This document shows positions 1-8,906 of a stretch of DNA of 64,000 nt, piece by piece (within the stretch, counting starts at the first letter, position 1; each line of letters opens with the position of its first letter). The notes under the pieces were generated by a model, which was not told the DNA's origin, did no database searches, and worked only from the letters and a program-made list of their open reading frames with translations. The translations under genes were made by a program, and so were the position numbers. This DNA is from Eretmocerus hayati (Eukaryota > Arthropoda > Insecta > Hymenoptera > Aphelinidae): contig CM056742.1 of the NCBI GenBank assembly GCA_029851415.1, positions 90,634,748-90,698,747 of the forward strand, written 5' to 3'.

Positions 1-1757
1 ATCGGAATCGTGGGTTCATGGTTATTCTGTCCCTCTCAATACTCACAATCAGTATTGAACTCCTCTAAATTCCATGTATTTGAATCGAAATGAATATTGC
101 TGAGCAGGATTGGAATGGCCTGGAGATGAGTTCCGCTATCGGTCCGAATCCTGCGAGGCAGCAGTGAGTCGACTGCTTCAATCGATTCCAACGATGACCC
201 AATCCGTCATTGCGTCATTGTCTAATCGAGATGAATACGACAGAATCGGATTGGAATTCTGGGTGCATGATTATTCCACCCCTCTCAATACTCACAATCA
301 GTATTGAACTCCTCTACTTCTTATACATTCCAATCGAATTCATCACTGCTGAGCAGGATTGGTACGCTCTGAGGATAAGTTTCGCTATCGGTCTGAATCC
401 TACCGGGCAGCATTGAGTCAACTGCGTCAATCGATTTCAATGATGAATCAATCACTAACTGCGTGATTGACCAATCGAGATGAATACTACAGAATCGGAT
501 TGGAATCGTGGGTACATGGTTATTCTATCCTTATCAATTCTCACGATCAGTATTGAAGTCCTCTAGGTTTCATATATATCAATCGAATTCAATACAGCTG
601 AGCAGGATTGGGACGGCCTGGAGATGAGTTTCGCTATCGGTCTGAATCCTGCCAGGTAGCATTGAATTGATGGTGTGAATCGATCCCGATGATAACACAA
701 TCACTCGTTGCGTCATTGACTGATCGAGCTGAATACTACAGAAGCGGATTGGAATCGTGGGTGCATGCTTGTTCTACCCCTCTCAATACTCACAATCAGT
801 ATTGAACTCCTATAGTTTTCATACATTTCAATCGAATTCGACACTGCTGAGCAGGATTGGTACGCTCTGAGGATAAGTTTCGCTTTCGGTCTGAACCCTA
901 CCGGGCAGCATTGAGTCGACTGCGTGAATGGATTCCAATGATGAATCAATCTCTAACTGCGTGATTGACCAATCGAGATGAATAATACACAACCGGATTG
1001 GAATCGTGGGTGCATGATTATTCTACCCCTCTCAATACTCACAATCAGTATTGAACTCCTCTCGTTTTTATACATTTCAATCGAATTCGACACTGCTGAG
1101 CAGGATTGGTACGCTCTGAGGATAAGTTTCGCTATCGGTCTGGATCCTGCCGGGCAGCATTGAATCGACCGCGTCAAGCGATTCCAATGATGACCCCATC
1201 ACTCATTGCGTCATTGATCAATCGAATTGAATACTACAGAATCGAATCGAAATCGTGGGTTCATGGTTATTCTATCCCTCTCAATACTCACAATCAGTAT
1301 TGAACTCCTCTAAATTCCATGTATTTGAATCGAAATGAATATTGCTGAGCAGGATTGGAACGGCCTGGAGATGAGTTCCGCTATCGTTCCGAATCCTGCG
1401 AGGCAGCAATGAGTCGACTGCTTCAATCGATTCCAATGATGACCCAATCAGTCATCGCGTCATTATCTAATCGAGATGAATACGACAGAATCGGATTAGA
1501 ATTCTGGGTGCATGATTATTCTACCCCTCTCAATACTCACAATAAGTATTGAACCCCTCTACTTTTTATATATTTCAATCGAATTCAACACTGCTGAGCA
1601 GGATTGGTACGCTCTGAGGATAAGTTTCGCTATCGGTCTGAATCCTACCGGGCAGCATTGAGTCAACTGCGTCAATCGATTTCAATGATGAATCAATCAC
1701 TAACTGCGTGATTGACCAATCGAGATGAATACTACAGAATCGGATTGGAATCGTGGG
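1..1757. repeat. 249-bp satellite array, left segment
   Basis: Seven tandem 249-bp monomers. The box GCTGAGCAGGATTGG recurs every 249 bases, and the bases just after it define classes: B from about 110, C from 359, D from 608, C-prime from 857, A from 1106, B from 1355, C from 1604. The A-B-C-D-C-prime order gives a 1245-bp higher-order unit. Every monomer carries a 7-bp dyad CAATACT-N7-AGTATTG or a close variant. The segment ends inside a C monomer where a transposon is inserted. Short open frames occur once per monomer and stop inside the dyad; I treat them as non-coding. Confidence 0.95.
1750..1757. repeat. Target-site duplication, left (ATCGTGGG)
   Basis: The satellite bases ATCGTGGG lie directly before the element and recur directly after it at 8899-8906. 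The uninterrupted monomer at 505-512 has a single copy followed by the same right flank (TACATGGTTATTC). An 8-bp duplication is typical of hAT and a few other superfamilies. Confidence 0.95.
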
Positions 1758-1804
1758 CAGGGTGGGTCAACTCTGTACAAACTTTTGGCAGACAGTTTTA
1801 GTTC

Positions 1805-1935
1805 TTGGCGTACTCCCTAGGCTTACGTGGCGCTGTTGTGCGCCTTTTACACTTCTCCTCAGCCGCCGCGGGCAGCCAATGGCTGCGCGCCGCTCTCCCG
1901 CTCTCTCGCTGGCCCCGCCTACTCCAGCTTATACA
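1805..1935. promoter_or_regulatory. GC-rich promoter-like block in left TIR
   Basis: A GC-rich island in otherwise AT-rich DNA. It contains GGCCCCGCC (a GC-box-like motif on the minus strand), a CCAAT box, and a perfect 15-bp dyad GCAGCCA-A-TGGCTGC at 1872-1886. A mirrored copy lies at 8721-8851. These could be promoter or transposase-binding elements; no transcript start can be fixed from sequence. The second transposon has a similar GC box in its own TIR. Confidence 0.35.
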
Positions 1936-2131
1936 TTATAAGAATAAACAATTATACTATCATACATACTGTATAGATACTGTGATATGATGTATTGCGT
2001 GAATAACACGCACTTGCATTATTCCACGAATTAGTTCTATCAATACGTAAAGAATGTGCAATAAATAGCAAGTTTGGAATCTGAATCATAGGCCGCTGAA
2101 CATATGGAACATTTGAGCCTCTGACCGCAGA

Positions 2132-2212
2132 GTCTTCGGCGGCTGAGCGGTACAGCTCCTGCCTGCGACGCGAAAGGTTTTGGGTTCGATCCCCTCGAGT
2201 GCAAATTTTTTT
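2132..2212 (+). other. tRNA-like (SINE-like) unit 1, left TIR
   Basis: An A-box-like stretch GGCTGAGCGGT at 2141-2151 and a canonical B box GGGTTCGATCCCC at 2182-2194 have tRNA-like spacing. A run of eight T at 2205-2212 could terminate RNA polymerase III. The anticodon arm is imperfect (about three pairs, loop CTGCGAC) and I could not close the acceptor stem, so this is a tRNA-derived sequence and not a functional tRNA. Flanking sequence on both sides resembles that around the second unit about 397 bp downstream. Confidence 0.65.
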
Positions 2213-2526
2213 CCTCATTTTTTTCGCGTTATCATTGATAATCATGGTTCATATGAAGTAAATTTTTTTATTTCATTTGCAGCCATGCTCACACTTTATA
2301 TTTTGATCTCATTTTAAGCCAGGATCGACAACCATCGAGACAACCATGATACATAATGCCACAATATCGTACTGTTGAATTCCTTCAATCCAACAGTAAT
2401 GCTGCGATTAATTCTACTTATCGGTAACTCTTGAGTAAATACAGCTAATCACAACTTGAAACCTCTATCATAGAATCCCTATGTGGGGTCGATAAACTTA
2501 TGCAACATTTAGACCCATGAAAGAGT

Positions 2527-2611
2527 ACATGATCAGTGGCCGAATGGTAAAGTTTTTGCCTTGGACGCAAAAGGTCGTGAGTTCGTGTCCCGTGCAGAGT
2601 GAAATTTTTTT
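2527..2611 (+). other. tRNA-like (SINE-like) unit 2, left TIR
   Basis: An A-box-like GTGGCCGAATGGT near 2536-2548 is followed by a clear anticodon-type hairpin: stem TTTTGC/GCAAAA at 2554-2559 and 2567-2572 with the 7-base loop CTTGGAC. That loop has T at position 33 and a would-be anticodon TGG. A degenerate B box GAGTTCGTGTCCC lies at 2579-2591, then T runs from 2605. The T stem has a mismatch, so this is a decayed tRNA-derived promoter. Its downstream DNA (TTATCA..., TTTATTTC..., GGATCGAC) parallels that of unit 1, indicating an old tandem duplication. Confidence 0.65.
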
Positions 2612-2745
2612 GTTTTTTTTTTGTTTTTTTATCAATAAAATTGGTTCGTATCGAGATAACTTCTTTATTTCGTTTCTGAATATTTGTATTTCTTCACTAA
2701 TATTGATATTTTCCTAATTTTTTGAAGGATCGACGAAAACTCAAA

Positions 2746-3181
2746 TAATTTTTGATTTTATATTGTCATAAATCATCTAGAGGTGAGTTGGTCTTATTAC
2801 TATGCAGGAAGATTCAATTACATATTAATACGAAACATTACTCTTACAAGCAATAAAACTGCCATACAATCGAGTACTTAGTGATCTAGCCGTGCAAGAG
2901 CTATATATATTCGAAAAATGTACGTTTCACGATTCAATTGCTCGAAGTTGAATATTTCGAGCATGGATCAAGGTAATTTGATGTGCCTCAGCTCATTTTC
3001 AAGTTTAAAACACCCCGTACTCGGATATATGACTCGTTTGCGAGAGAAAATTGTTCATAAGAAGGCACGCTTCAATTATTCATCAGTTTTTCAATTGCAC
3101 GGCCCGAAAAGATGTATGCAGAATTTCTGAACAGCTGGTCTTCCATGTCATATTTTGTATTACGGATAATGTAATTATATA
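2746..3181. other. Element 1 interior, no recognised feature
   Basis: AT-rich unique-looking DNA between the left TIR and a nested element. The longest open frame (70 codons from 2918) has no recognisable domain, and I see no strong repeat or RNA structure here. Confidence 0.6.
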
Positions 3182-4018
3182 CCGTCAAATTGGGTAATTT
3201 TGGTACGTTTTTGGTGCTTTTCATTTTGTTTGGCTCGGCATTCCAACATACATTGATAAAACCCACGTCTATTAGTAGTCAATCTAAAGCTTACAGTCTC
3301 AGCTTTCGATTGATGGGCTACAAAGTTCAATTTGATGCGTCTGAGCTGGAGCTATCAGCAGTTGAAGAAGTGTACCAAAGTTAGACCCCGATGGGACAAA
3401 TTTGGTACACTTACAGAATATCTCAATTCTACCCACCACTATGCTGGTGAATTAGTTTTAATCGTTCAGAAGTAATATTTTAAGCTGTTGGAAACATTTT
3501 GAAACTTTTTAGACCATCACTCGACTTAAGATGAGTTGAAAAGAAGCTGTCATAGGAAGATGTTTTGAAGTTACCCTATCCTCTCGCTTCTTACCTAGAG
3601 TGGGGTAACTTTGGTACGTTTATTTGTTTTTTTCCTGTTTTTCATTCGTTAAAATTCCGAATGCTTCAAATACCCCAATGTAACGATGGTTCCTTCAATA
3701 TGGTGATGTGTGTGGTCAGGTTGTACCATTGTTCGTGCGTAGTTCGTTTCGGAACAATTCTTAACAGGTATACTAACTGGACTACTCAGGTATCGGTGCT
3801 AAATCAACCCTTTTGGAAAAAACTTCAATAAACGAGTACAATCATCCACGCAGGATCTATGGTGGCTCAACACATTGTTTATGCGTATGTCAGTCAGGAG
3901 GGGAGAATAAGTTTCAGAGCGATGGAATCATTTACCTTACCGAACGCAGCTTGGAAAGTCATTTATCAGGGGTGTACCAAAGTTGCACCCACTGTACCAC
4001 AGTTACCCAATTTGGTGG
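3182..4018. mobile_element. Nested TA-flanked element with GGGTAACTTTGGTAC-type ends
   Basis: 837 bp flanked by TA (3180-3181 and 4019-4020). The left end CC-GT-CAAATTGGGTAA and the reverse complement of the right end CC-AC-CAAATTGGGTAA agree over about 25 bases with four mismatches. The related motif GGGGTAACTTTGGTACG recurs inside at about 3601, a weaker form near 3391, and inverted copies at about 3971 and 3997. The TA duplication and short TIRs suggest a Tc1/mariner-type non-autonomous relic. Internal open frames are short and unrecognised. The mismatched ends indicate an older insertion than the host element. Confidence 0.6.
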
Positions 4019-5077
4019 TACCTTATAATTGTGGCTTGGTGACCAAAAAGTTTTTTTTGTCTTAATATTAAAAAATATCTCAAAATAATATTACAATTTG
4101 TTTTTTTTTTTCGTCATTCTAACCCAAAAATGCCGCATTCACATGCGGATTTAGGGTTCTCATGATGAAAAATCATTATTGCGGTGTGCCTTGCTTGGCC
4201 ATTTCGGGCGTGGAGGACTTATATCCCTCGCTTTGCTCGGGAAATAAATTGTCCTAGCGCCCAGGGCAATAATGCATGTACTGTTCCTCCGAGGACACGT
4301 GATATACTATGTTACAGCTGGTGTAAAGTCAGTATGTACTTCACCATATTGATTCTACACTGCTCCGAAAAAATGTTTCCGGAGTCATTCTCGAACTTTG
4401 AAATAATAAATCGTTGAACAGGAAAAATCATCGATACATATCGCTTTATCTGAGAAAGTTCACTTTTTTGGATTTCCACACCGACTGGGGAAACTATTTT
4501 TCTTCAGTAGTATACGTTCAGTTTAGTGATATATCGATGTTAGAACAGGCTTGAACACATTGAGTGTCAACTTAATTCAGTAATAAAAAATATGAATAAT
4601 TCGGCCTGGCCCGCGAAATTTTTCGACATTTTTTCCACGAAAGTCCATAGTTTTACGACGTTTTTTGATTCGAAACGGTATAGAATTTTTTCGAAGTTAG
4701 GATTCGAAAAAATTATATAGAATTCGAAGTTAGAATTTTCTGAATATTTTCCGATCTAACACAGTAAAAGTCGATTCGTTACTCCGCTTTTTCCGGTCAA
4801 GAACGGCATAAGTCCACTCCAGAAGAAATGATAGACTTATACCGTTCTAGTCCGGAAAAAAATCAAGAACATTTGCGAACCAGATCGGTAGAAGTCCTTT
4901 TGCTTTCTCTAAAGAGAAAGCTTTGTATTCACCCCAGCGAAATTTTCATCAACTTTTATACTAAATCCAATATTTTCTTCAACAAAATTCCGTTTATCTA
5001 AAAAAAGCCTTAGACCATTCTCTTCCTCTCGCCAAAATCTATCAATCGTAGGTAACAATTTGCACCCCTTTGTCCGT
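4019..5077. other. Element 1 interior with three small hairpins
   Basis: No gene is visible. Inverted repeats occur at 4121-4158 (AACCC...GGGTT around CCGCAT/ATGCGG), and at 4787-4814 paired with 4834-4861 (TTTTTCCGG and AACGGCATAAGTC against their complements, imperfect). A short one, GCTTTCTC/GAGAAAGC, lies near 4901-4922. A roughly 34-base direct duplication containing ATTCGAA and GAAGTTAG lies at about 4668-4732. The stretch around 4180-4320 is more GC-rich than its surroundings, but I cannot assign it. Confidence 0.5.
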
Positions 5078-5085
5078 GTTCGTAT

Positions 5086-5292
5086 CAGGGTTTGTCACGA
5101 AACTGATTTTTGAATTTCGGTTCATTTCGGGTCAGGGGGTCAAACTCCAGTGAGAATTTCGGAATTGATCTCCATTCATCTTGAATGCACATCAACAAAA
5201 TTATCGGTTACATCTCCAAAATTATCACAGAAATTTGACCCCCCGACCCGAAATGAACCGAAATTCAAAAATCAGTTTCGTGTCAAACCCTG
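5086..5292. mobile_element. Nested hAT-type MITE (207 bp)
   Basis: A foldback element beginning CAGGGTTTGTCACGAAAC and ending with its near-perfect complement. The arms of about 60-70 bp are separated by a short spacer. It is flanked on both sides by the 8-bp direct repeat GTTCGTAT (5078-5085 and 5293-5300). The 8-bp duplication and CAGGG end are the hallmarks of hAT MITEs. It carries no gene; the 84-88 codon frames crossing it are accidental. Confidence 0.9.
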
Positions 5293-5300
5293 GTTCGTAT

Positions 5301-5460
5301 GTGTGGCTGTGTGTTTCTTGTTTCATACCGGACACGCTTTCTCTTTTACTGGTCACCTTATCAACTTTTGGCTTTCTGCAAGTTGTACAGAATACAATTT
5401 CTGAGAGCCCAGTGATTTGGCACCTTTCGGCTCCCAGTCAGATTTGATCGAAAAATGCTC
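5301..5460. other. Spacer, no recognised feature
   Basis: Short unique-looking stretch between the MITE and the tandem array; nothing recognised. Confidence 0.5.
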
Positions 5461-7110
5461 AAATTTCGACTCTTAATACATAAATATCTTTTTCCAACAC
5501 GGTCTCATCACGAATTGAGTCACCTAAACTAGGATTTTTTCTGATTGATCTATCGGTTGGTTAATACCGAATTTTTATTCAATCTTTACCAAACTCAAAT
5601 TTTCGAAAAAACCAGAATTTTCACCAGAAATTTCATTTTGACCCTTTTTAAACCCACTGCATTCAAATTCTGTCTCAATCAAACAATAGATATCATCCAA
5701 AAAACCTCAGACTAGATGGCCCAAATCCCTCTAAAAAGCTTTTTGAAGGATAATTCAAAAAATAATGGAAATTTTCTCTTAATATTCATTTTTTCCTCGT
5801 ACCTTCCTTTATCACTCATTTATCTCAATTTTAACGACCTAAACTATCATTTTTTTGCATGATCTATCGATTGGTTAATACCGAAATTCCATTTGATCCC
5901 TTTAAATCTCGATATTCTGGTAAAAATTGAAATTTTCACGAAAATTGTCATTTTAATCACCCTTAAACCAATTTCATCGAAATTCTGTCTCAACCAAACG
6001 ATAGATATTGGTGAGAAAAATACAGTTTCGATTCCCCAATTCTCACTGACAAGCTTCCTCGAAAAGATAACTCAAAAAATAATGAAACATTTTTTTCGAA
6101 TATACATTTTTCTCCTTTATCTTCCTGTAGAAGTAGTTTACCAAACTTTCATCGACCTAAATGCACATTCTCCGAACATTATTTACGAGTTGATTAATAT
6201 GGAATTTCAGTTTAACTTGTAAATCACGATTAAAATGAAGTTTCTTTCCACAAAAACTGAAATTTTCACCAAAATCGTGATTTCATTCATCCCCAAACCA
6301 ATTGTATCAAAATTCTATCTCAACCAAACGATACATATTGTTGAGAAAAATAAAGTTTAGATCCCCTAATTTTCGCTAATAATCTTCCTCGGGAAAATAA
6401 CTCAAAAAGTGATGAAACATTTGTTTCGTCTATCCATTTTTCTCCTTTATCTTCCTTTACTAGTAATTCGCCAAACTTTCATCTAACAAGAAGGATACGT
6501 TCCAAACATTCCTGATGAATTGGTCCATACCAAAATTCACATGAACTGGTGAATCGTTATTAAATTGAAGTTTGTTCCCACAAAAAATGAAATTTTCACC
6601 AAAATCCTCATTTTACTCATCCTCAAACCAATTTTATCGAAACTCTGTGTCAACTGCACTAGAGACATTGGTAAGAAAACCCTAGTTTAGATCACCCAAA
6701 TTCTCTTATTGAGCTCCATCGAGAAAGTAGCTCAAAATATCAAAACATTTTCTTAATATATTGATTTTTCCCCCTTAGCTGCCTGTACAAGTAATTTACC
6801 AAACTTCCAGTTACCTCAATGGATGGTTTTTAAGTATTTCTTATTCATTGGTTAAAACAATCTCAGTTGAACTAGTAAATCGTGATTTAAATGAAGTTTT
6901 TTACAACAAAAACCCACATTTTTACCGAAACCGTCATTTTAATCAACCTCAACTCGATTTTATCGACATTTCCTATCAACAAAACGATAGATTAAGAATC
7001 TTCCTCGAAAAAATAACTCAAAATATAGTAAGCCCGCCCAAATCAACTTATCCAACTCTTAATGACCTACAAAGATACGTTTGTTACATTCTAAATTGAT
7101 TTGTTTATAT
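5460..7110. repeat. Degenerate tandem array, ~325-bp unit, about five copies
   Basis: Diverged units share an ordered set of motifs: GAAATTTTCACC, CAAACCAATT, TCTCAACCAAACGATA, ATAACTCAAAAA, TCTCCTTTATCTTCC. The GAAATTTTCACC motif falls at about 5615, 5929, 6259, 6589 and 6917, so the period is about 314-330 bp. Divergence is much higher than in the host satellite. No coding sequence is apparent; the 109-codon frame at 5893-6222 does not recur intact in the other units. Confidence 0.8.
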
Positions 7111-7423
7111 GCAATTCCATCGAACTCCTCAGGCAAATTTCGTCAAGAGAAAGCATTCTGCTAATCTCTTTTAGCAGCGTATTTTCATTGCAAAGTGATA
7201 TGTAAAAAGTGTAAGCAATTGAGAACCATGACGCCGCATGCAAAAAACGTCGTAAAAACCCACTTATTACATGATGAATGAAGCATGATCACTAAAAATG
7301 ACAATCTGAATTTTCTATAGGAGGGAAACTTCGAGGTGAATTTCCCAAAAAATGTGAAAATGAATTTAAGCCGTTCTGACCCGGAATCCTTCGTTTTAAC
7401 CACACTGGTTTCAATTTCAACAA
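7111..7423. other. Element 1 interior, no recognised feature
   Basis: About 310 bp of unique-looking AT-rich DNA; no gene or repeat identified. Confidence 0.5.
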
Positions 7424-7910
7424 TTCGGTTGAATTTTCAACCGAACATTTTTGGTTGAAAAGGAACTATGTGGAAACTTATTGTTGAAAAGGAACTATCC
7501 GAAAATTTTTGGGTAAAAAGGAACTATCTGTAAATTTTTGGTTAAAATTAATTATCTGGAAATTGAATTTTCAGATAATTTCTTTTCAAACAAGAAATTT
7601 GAGATAGTTCCTTTTAATCGAAAATTTACGGATAATTCCTTTTGAACCAAAAATTCACAGATAGTTCCTTTCTAAAACAAAAAGTTTCAAGTAGTTCCTC
7701 TTGAATCAGACAAATTCAGACTGTTACTCTTAACCAGGAATTTACAGATAGTTACTTTTAAACCAGAAATTTACAGATACTTCCTTTGTAACAAAATTTT
7801 CCAGATAGTCCCTTTGAAATCAGACGAATTCAGATAATTCGTTTCAATTCTTACGATTCTAGATAGTTCCTTTGAGCCAAAAACTAATAGATAGTTCCTT
7901 TCTACAAGTG
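7424..7910. repeat. Inverted (head-to-head) minisatellite, ~30-bp unit
   Basis: A perfect 9-bp hairpin TTCGGTTGA-N4-TCAACCGAA opens the block at 7424-7445. About four units of the form AAAAGGAACTATCTG with an AAATTTTTGGTT spacer follow to about 7555. After a centre near 7560-7580 the same unit runs in the opposite orientation (ACAGATAGTTCCTTTT) for about ten diverged copies up to the right TIR. The unit length is about 30-33 bp. Confidence 0.8.
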
Positions 7911-8044
7911 TTTGGGTTTTCCTCGATCCTTCAAAAAATTAGGAAAATATCAATATTAGTGAAGAAATACAAATATTCAGAAACGAAATAAAGAAGCTAT
8001 CTCGATACGAACCAATTTTATTGATAAAAAAACAAAAAAAAAAC

Positions 8045-8129
8045 AAAAAAATTTCACTCTGCACGGGACACGAACTCACGACCTTTTGCGTCCAAGGCAA
8101 AAACTTTACCATTCGGCCACTGATCATGT
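8045..8129 (-). other. tRNA-like unit 2, right TIR copy
   Basis: Mirror of 2527-2611 on the minus strand, with the B-box complement GGGACACGAACTC at 8065-8077. It keeps the same anticodon-type hairpin and T run. Confidence 0.65.
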
Positions 8130-8443
8130 ACTTTTTCATGGGTCTAAATGTTGCATAAGTTTATCGACCCCACATAGGGATTCTATGATAGAGGTTTCAA
8201 GTTGTGATTAGCTGTATTTACTCAAGAGTTACCGATAAGTAGAATTAATCGCAGCATTACTGTTGGATTGAAGGAATTCAACAGTACGATATTGTGGCAT
8301 TATGTATCATGGTTGTCTCGATGGTTGTCGATCCTGGCTTAAAATGAGATCAAAATATAAAGTGTGAGCATAGCTGCAAATGAAATAAAAAAATTTACTT
8401 CATATGAACCATGATTATCAATGATAACGCGAAAAAAATGAGG

Positions 8444-8524
8444 AAAAAAATTTGCACTCGAGGGGATCGAACCCAAAACCTTTCGCGTCGCAGGCAGGAG
8501 CTGTACCGCTCAGCCGCCGAAGAC
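8444..8524 (-). other. tRNA-like unit 1, right TIR copy
   Basis: Mirror of 2132-2212 on the minus strand, with the B-box complement GGGGATCGAACCC at 8462-8474 and A box at about 8505-8515. Confidence 0.65.
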
Positions 8525-8720
8525 TCTGCGGTCAGAGGCTCAAATGTTCCATATGTTCAGCGGCCTATGATTCAGATTCCAAACTTGCTATTTATTGCAC
8601 ATTCTTTACGTATTGATAGAACTAATTCGTGGAATAATGCAAGTGCGTGTTATTCACGCAATACATCATATCACAGTATCTATACAGTATGTATGATAGT
8701 ATAATTGTTTATTCTTATAA

Positions 8721-8851
8721 TGTATAAGCTGGAGTAGGCGGGGCCAGCGAGAGAGCGGGAGAGCGGCGCGCAGCCATTGGCTGCCCGCGGCGGCTGAGGA
8801 GAAGTGTAAAAGGCGCACAACAGCGCCACGTAAGCCTAGGGAGTACGCCAA
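8721..8851. promoter_or_regulatory. GC-rich promoter-like block in right TIR
   Basis: Mirror of 1805-1935: GGCGGGGCC, CCAAT complement and the GCAGCCA/TGGCTGC dyad. Confidence 0.35.
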
Positions 8852-8898
8852 GAACTAAAACTGTCTGCCAAAAGTTTGTACAGAGTTGACCCACCCTG

Positions 8899-8906
8899 AT
8901 CGTGGG
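8899..8906. repeat. Target-site duplication, right (ATCGTGGG)
   Basis: Second copy of the duplicated satellite octamer. The C-monomer tail TACATGGTTATTC resumes directly after it. Confidence 0.95.

Larger units (their letters stand above)
1758..2745 (+). repeat. Element 1 left terminal inverted repeat (988 bp)
   Basis: It matches the reverse complement of 7911-8898 from end to end without an obvious indel; position p pairs with 10656 minus p. I noticed only scattered substitutions, such as one near 2285 and two or three in the last 15 bases. Such similarity implies recent insertion or recent homogenisation of the arms. The arm holds a GC-rich block near its tip and two tRNA-like units. Confidence 0.95.
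1758..8898. mobile_element. Large non-autonomous hAT-like transposon (element 1)
   Basis: A 7141-bp insertion in the satellite. It begins CAGGGTGGGTCAACTC, ends with the reverse complement, and is flanked by the 8-bp direct repeat ATCGTGGG. The TIRs are 988 bp and nearly identical. hAT elements make 8-bp duplications and often start CAGGG; that is family knowledge, and the hAT assignment is an inference because no transposase is present. The 5.2-kb interior is AT-rich and has no long open frame. It holds nested elements and tandem repeats: a TA-flanked element at 3182-4018, a hAT MITE at 5086-5292, a degenerate tandem array at about 5460-7110 and an inverted minisatellite at 7424-7910. Mobilisation would need a transposase from elsewhere. 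P-like or Merlin-like origin is possible, since those also make about 8-bp duplications. Confidence 0.85.
7911..8898 (-). repeat. Element 1 right terminal inverted repeat (988 bp)
   Basis: Mirror copy of 1758-2745, ending GAGTTGACCCACCCTG at 8898. It contains the mirrored tRNA-like units and GC-rich block. Confidence 0.95.

Noticed and set aside
110..307. Repeated 60-80 codon open frames (for example with RYRSESC and NTHNQY) in every satellite monomer, up to 88 codons
   Set aside because: The monomer is 249 bases, divisible by three, so one stop-free stretch recurs each unit. The frames end at a TGA in the dyad or soon after, have overlapping rivals in other frames and show no coding signature.
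1..1757. CRISPR-like regular repetition
   Set aside because: Units are contiguous 249-bp tandem repeats without unique spacers, in a eukaryotic context.
1735..1760. CENP-B-box-like GATTGGAATCGTGGG in the satellite
   Set aside because: Only TTGGAA and a displaced CG match. The essential TTCG and CGGG positions cannot be aligned without gaps.
2132..2212. Functional tRNA gene
   Set aside because: The B box is good, but the acceptor stem cannot be closed and the anticodon stem is mostly unpaired.
5893..6222. 109-codon open frame in element 1
   Set aside because: It lies in one unit of a degenerate tandem array, is AT-driven, and the other units do not preserve the frame.
1758..8898. Maverick/Polinton or viral origin for the long-TIR element
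   Set aside because: Those make 6-bp duplications and carry polymerase, integrase and capsid genes; here the duplication is 8 bp and no such gene is seen.
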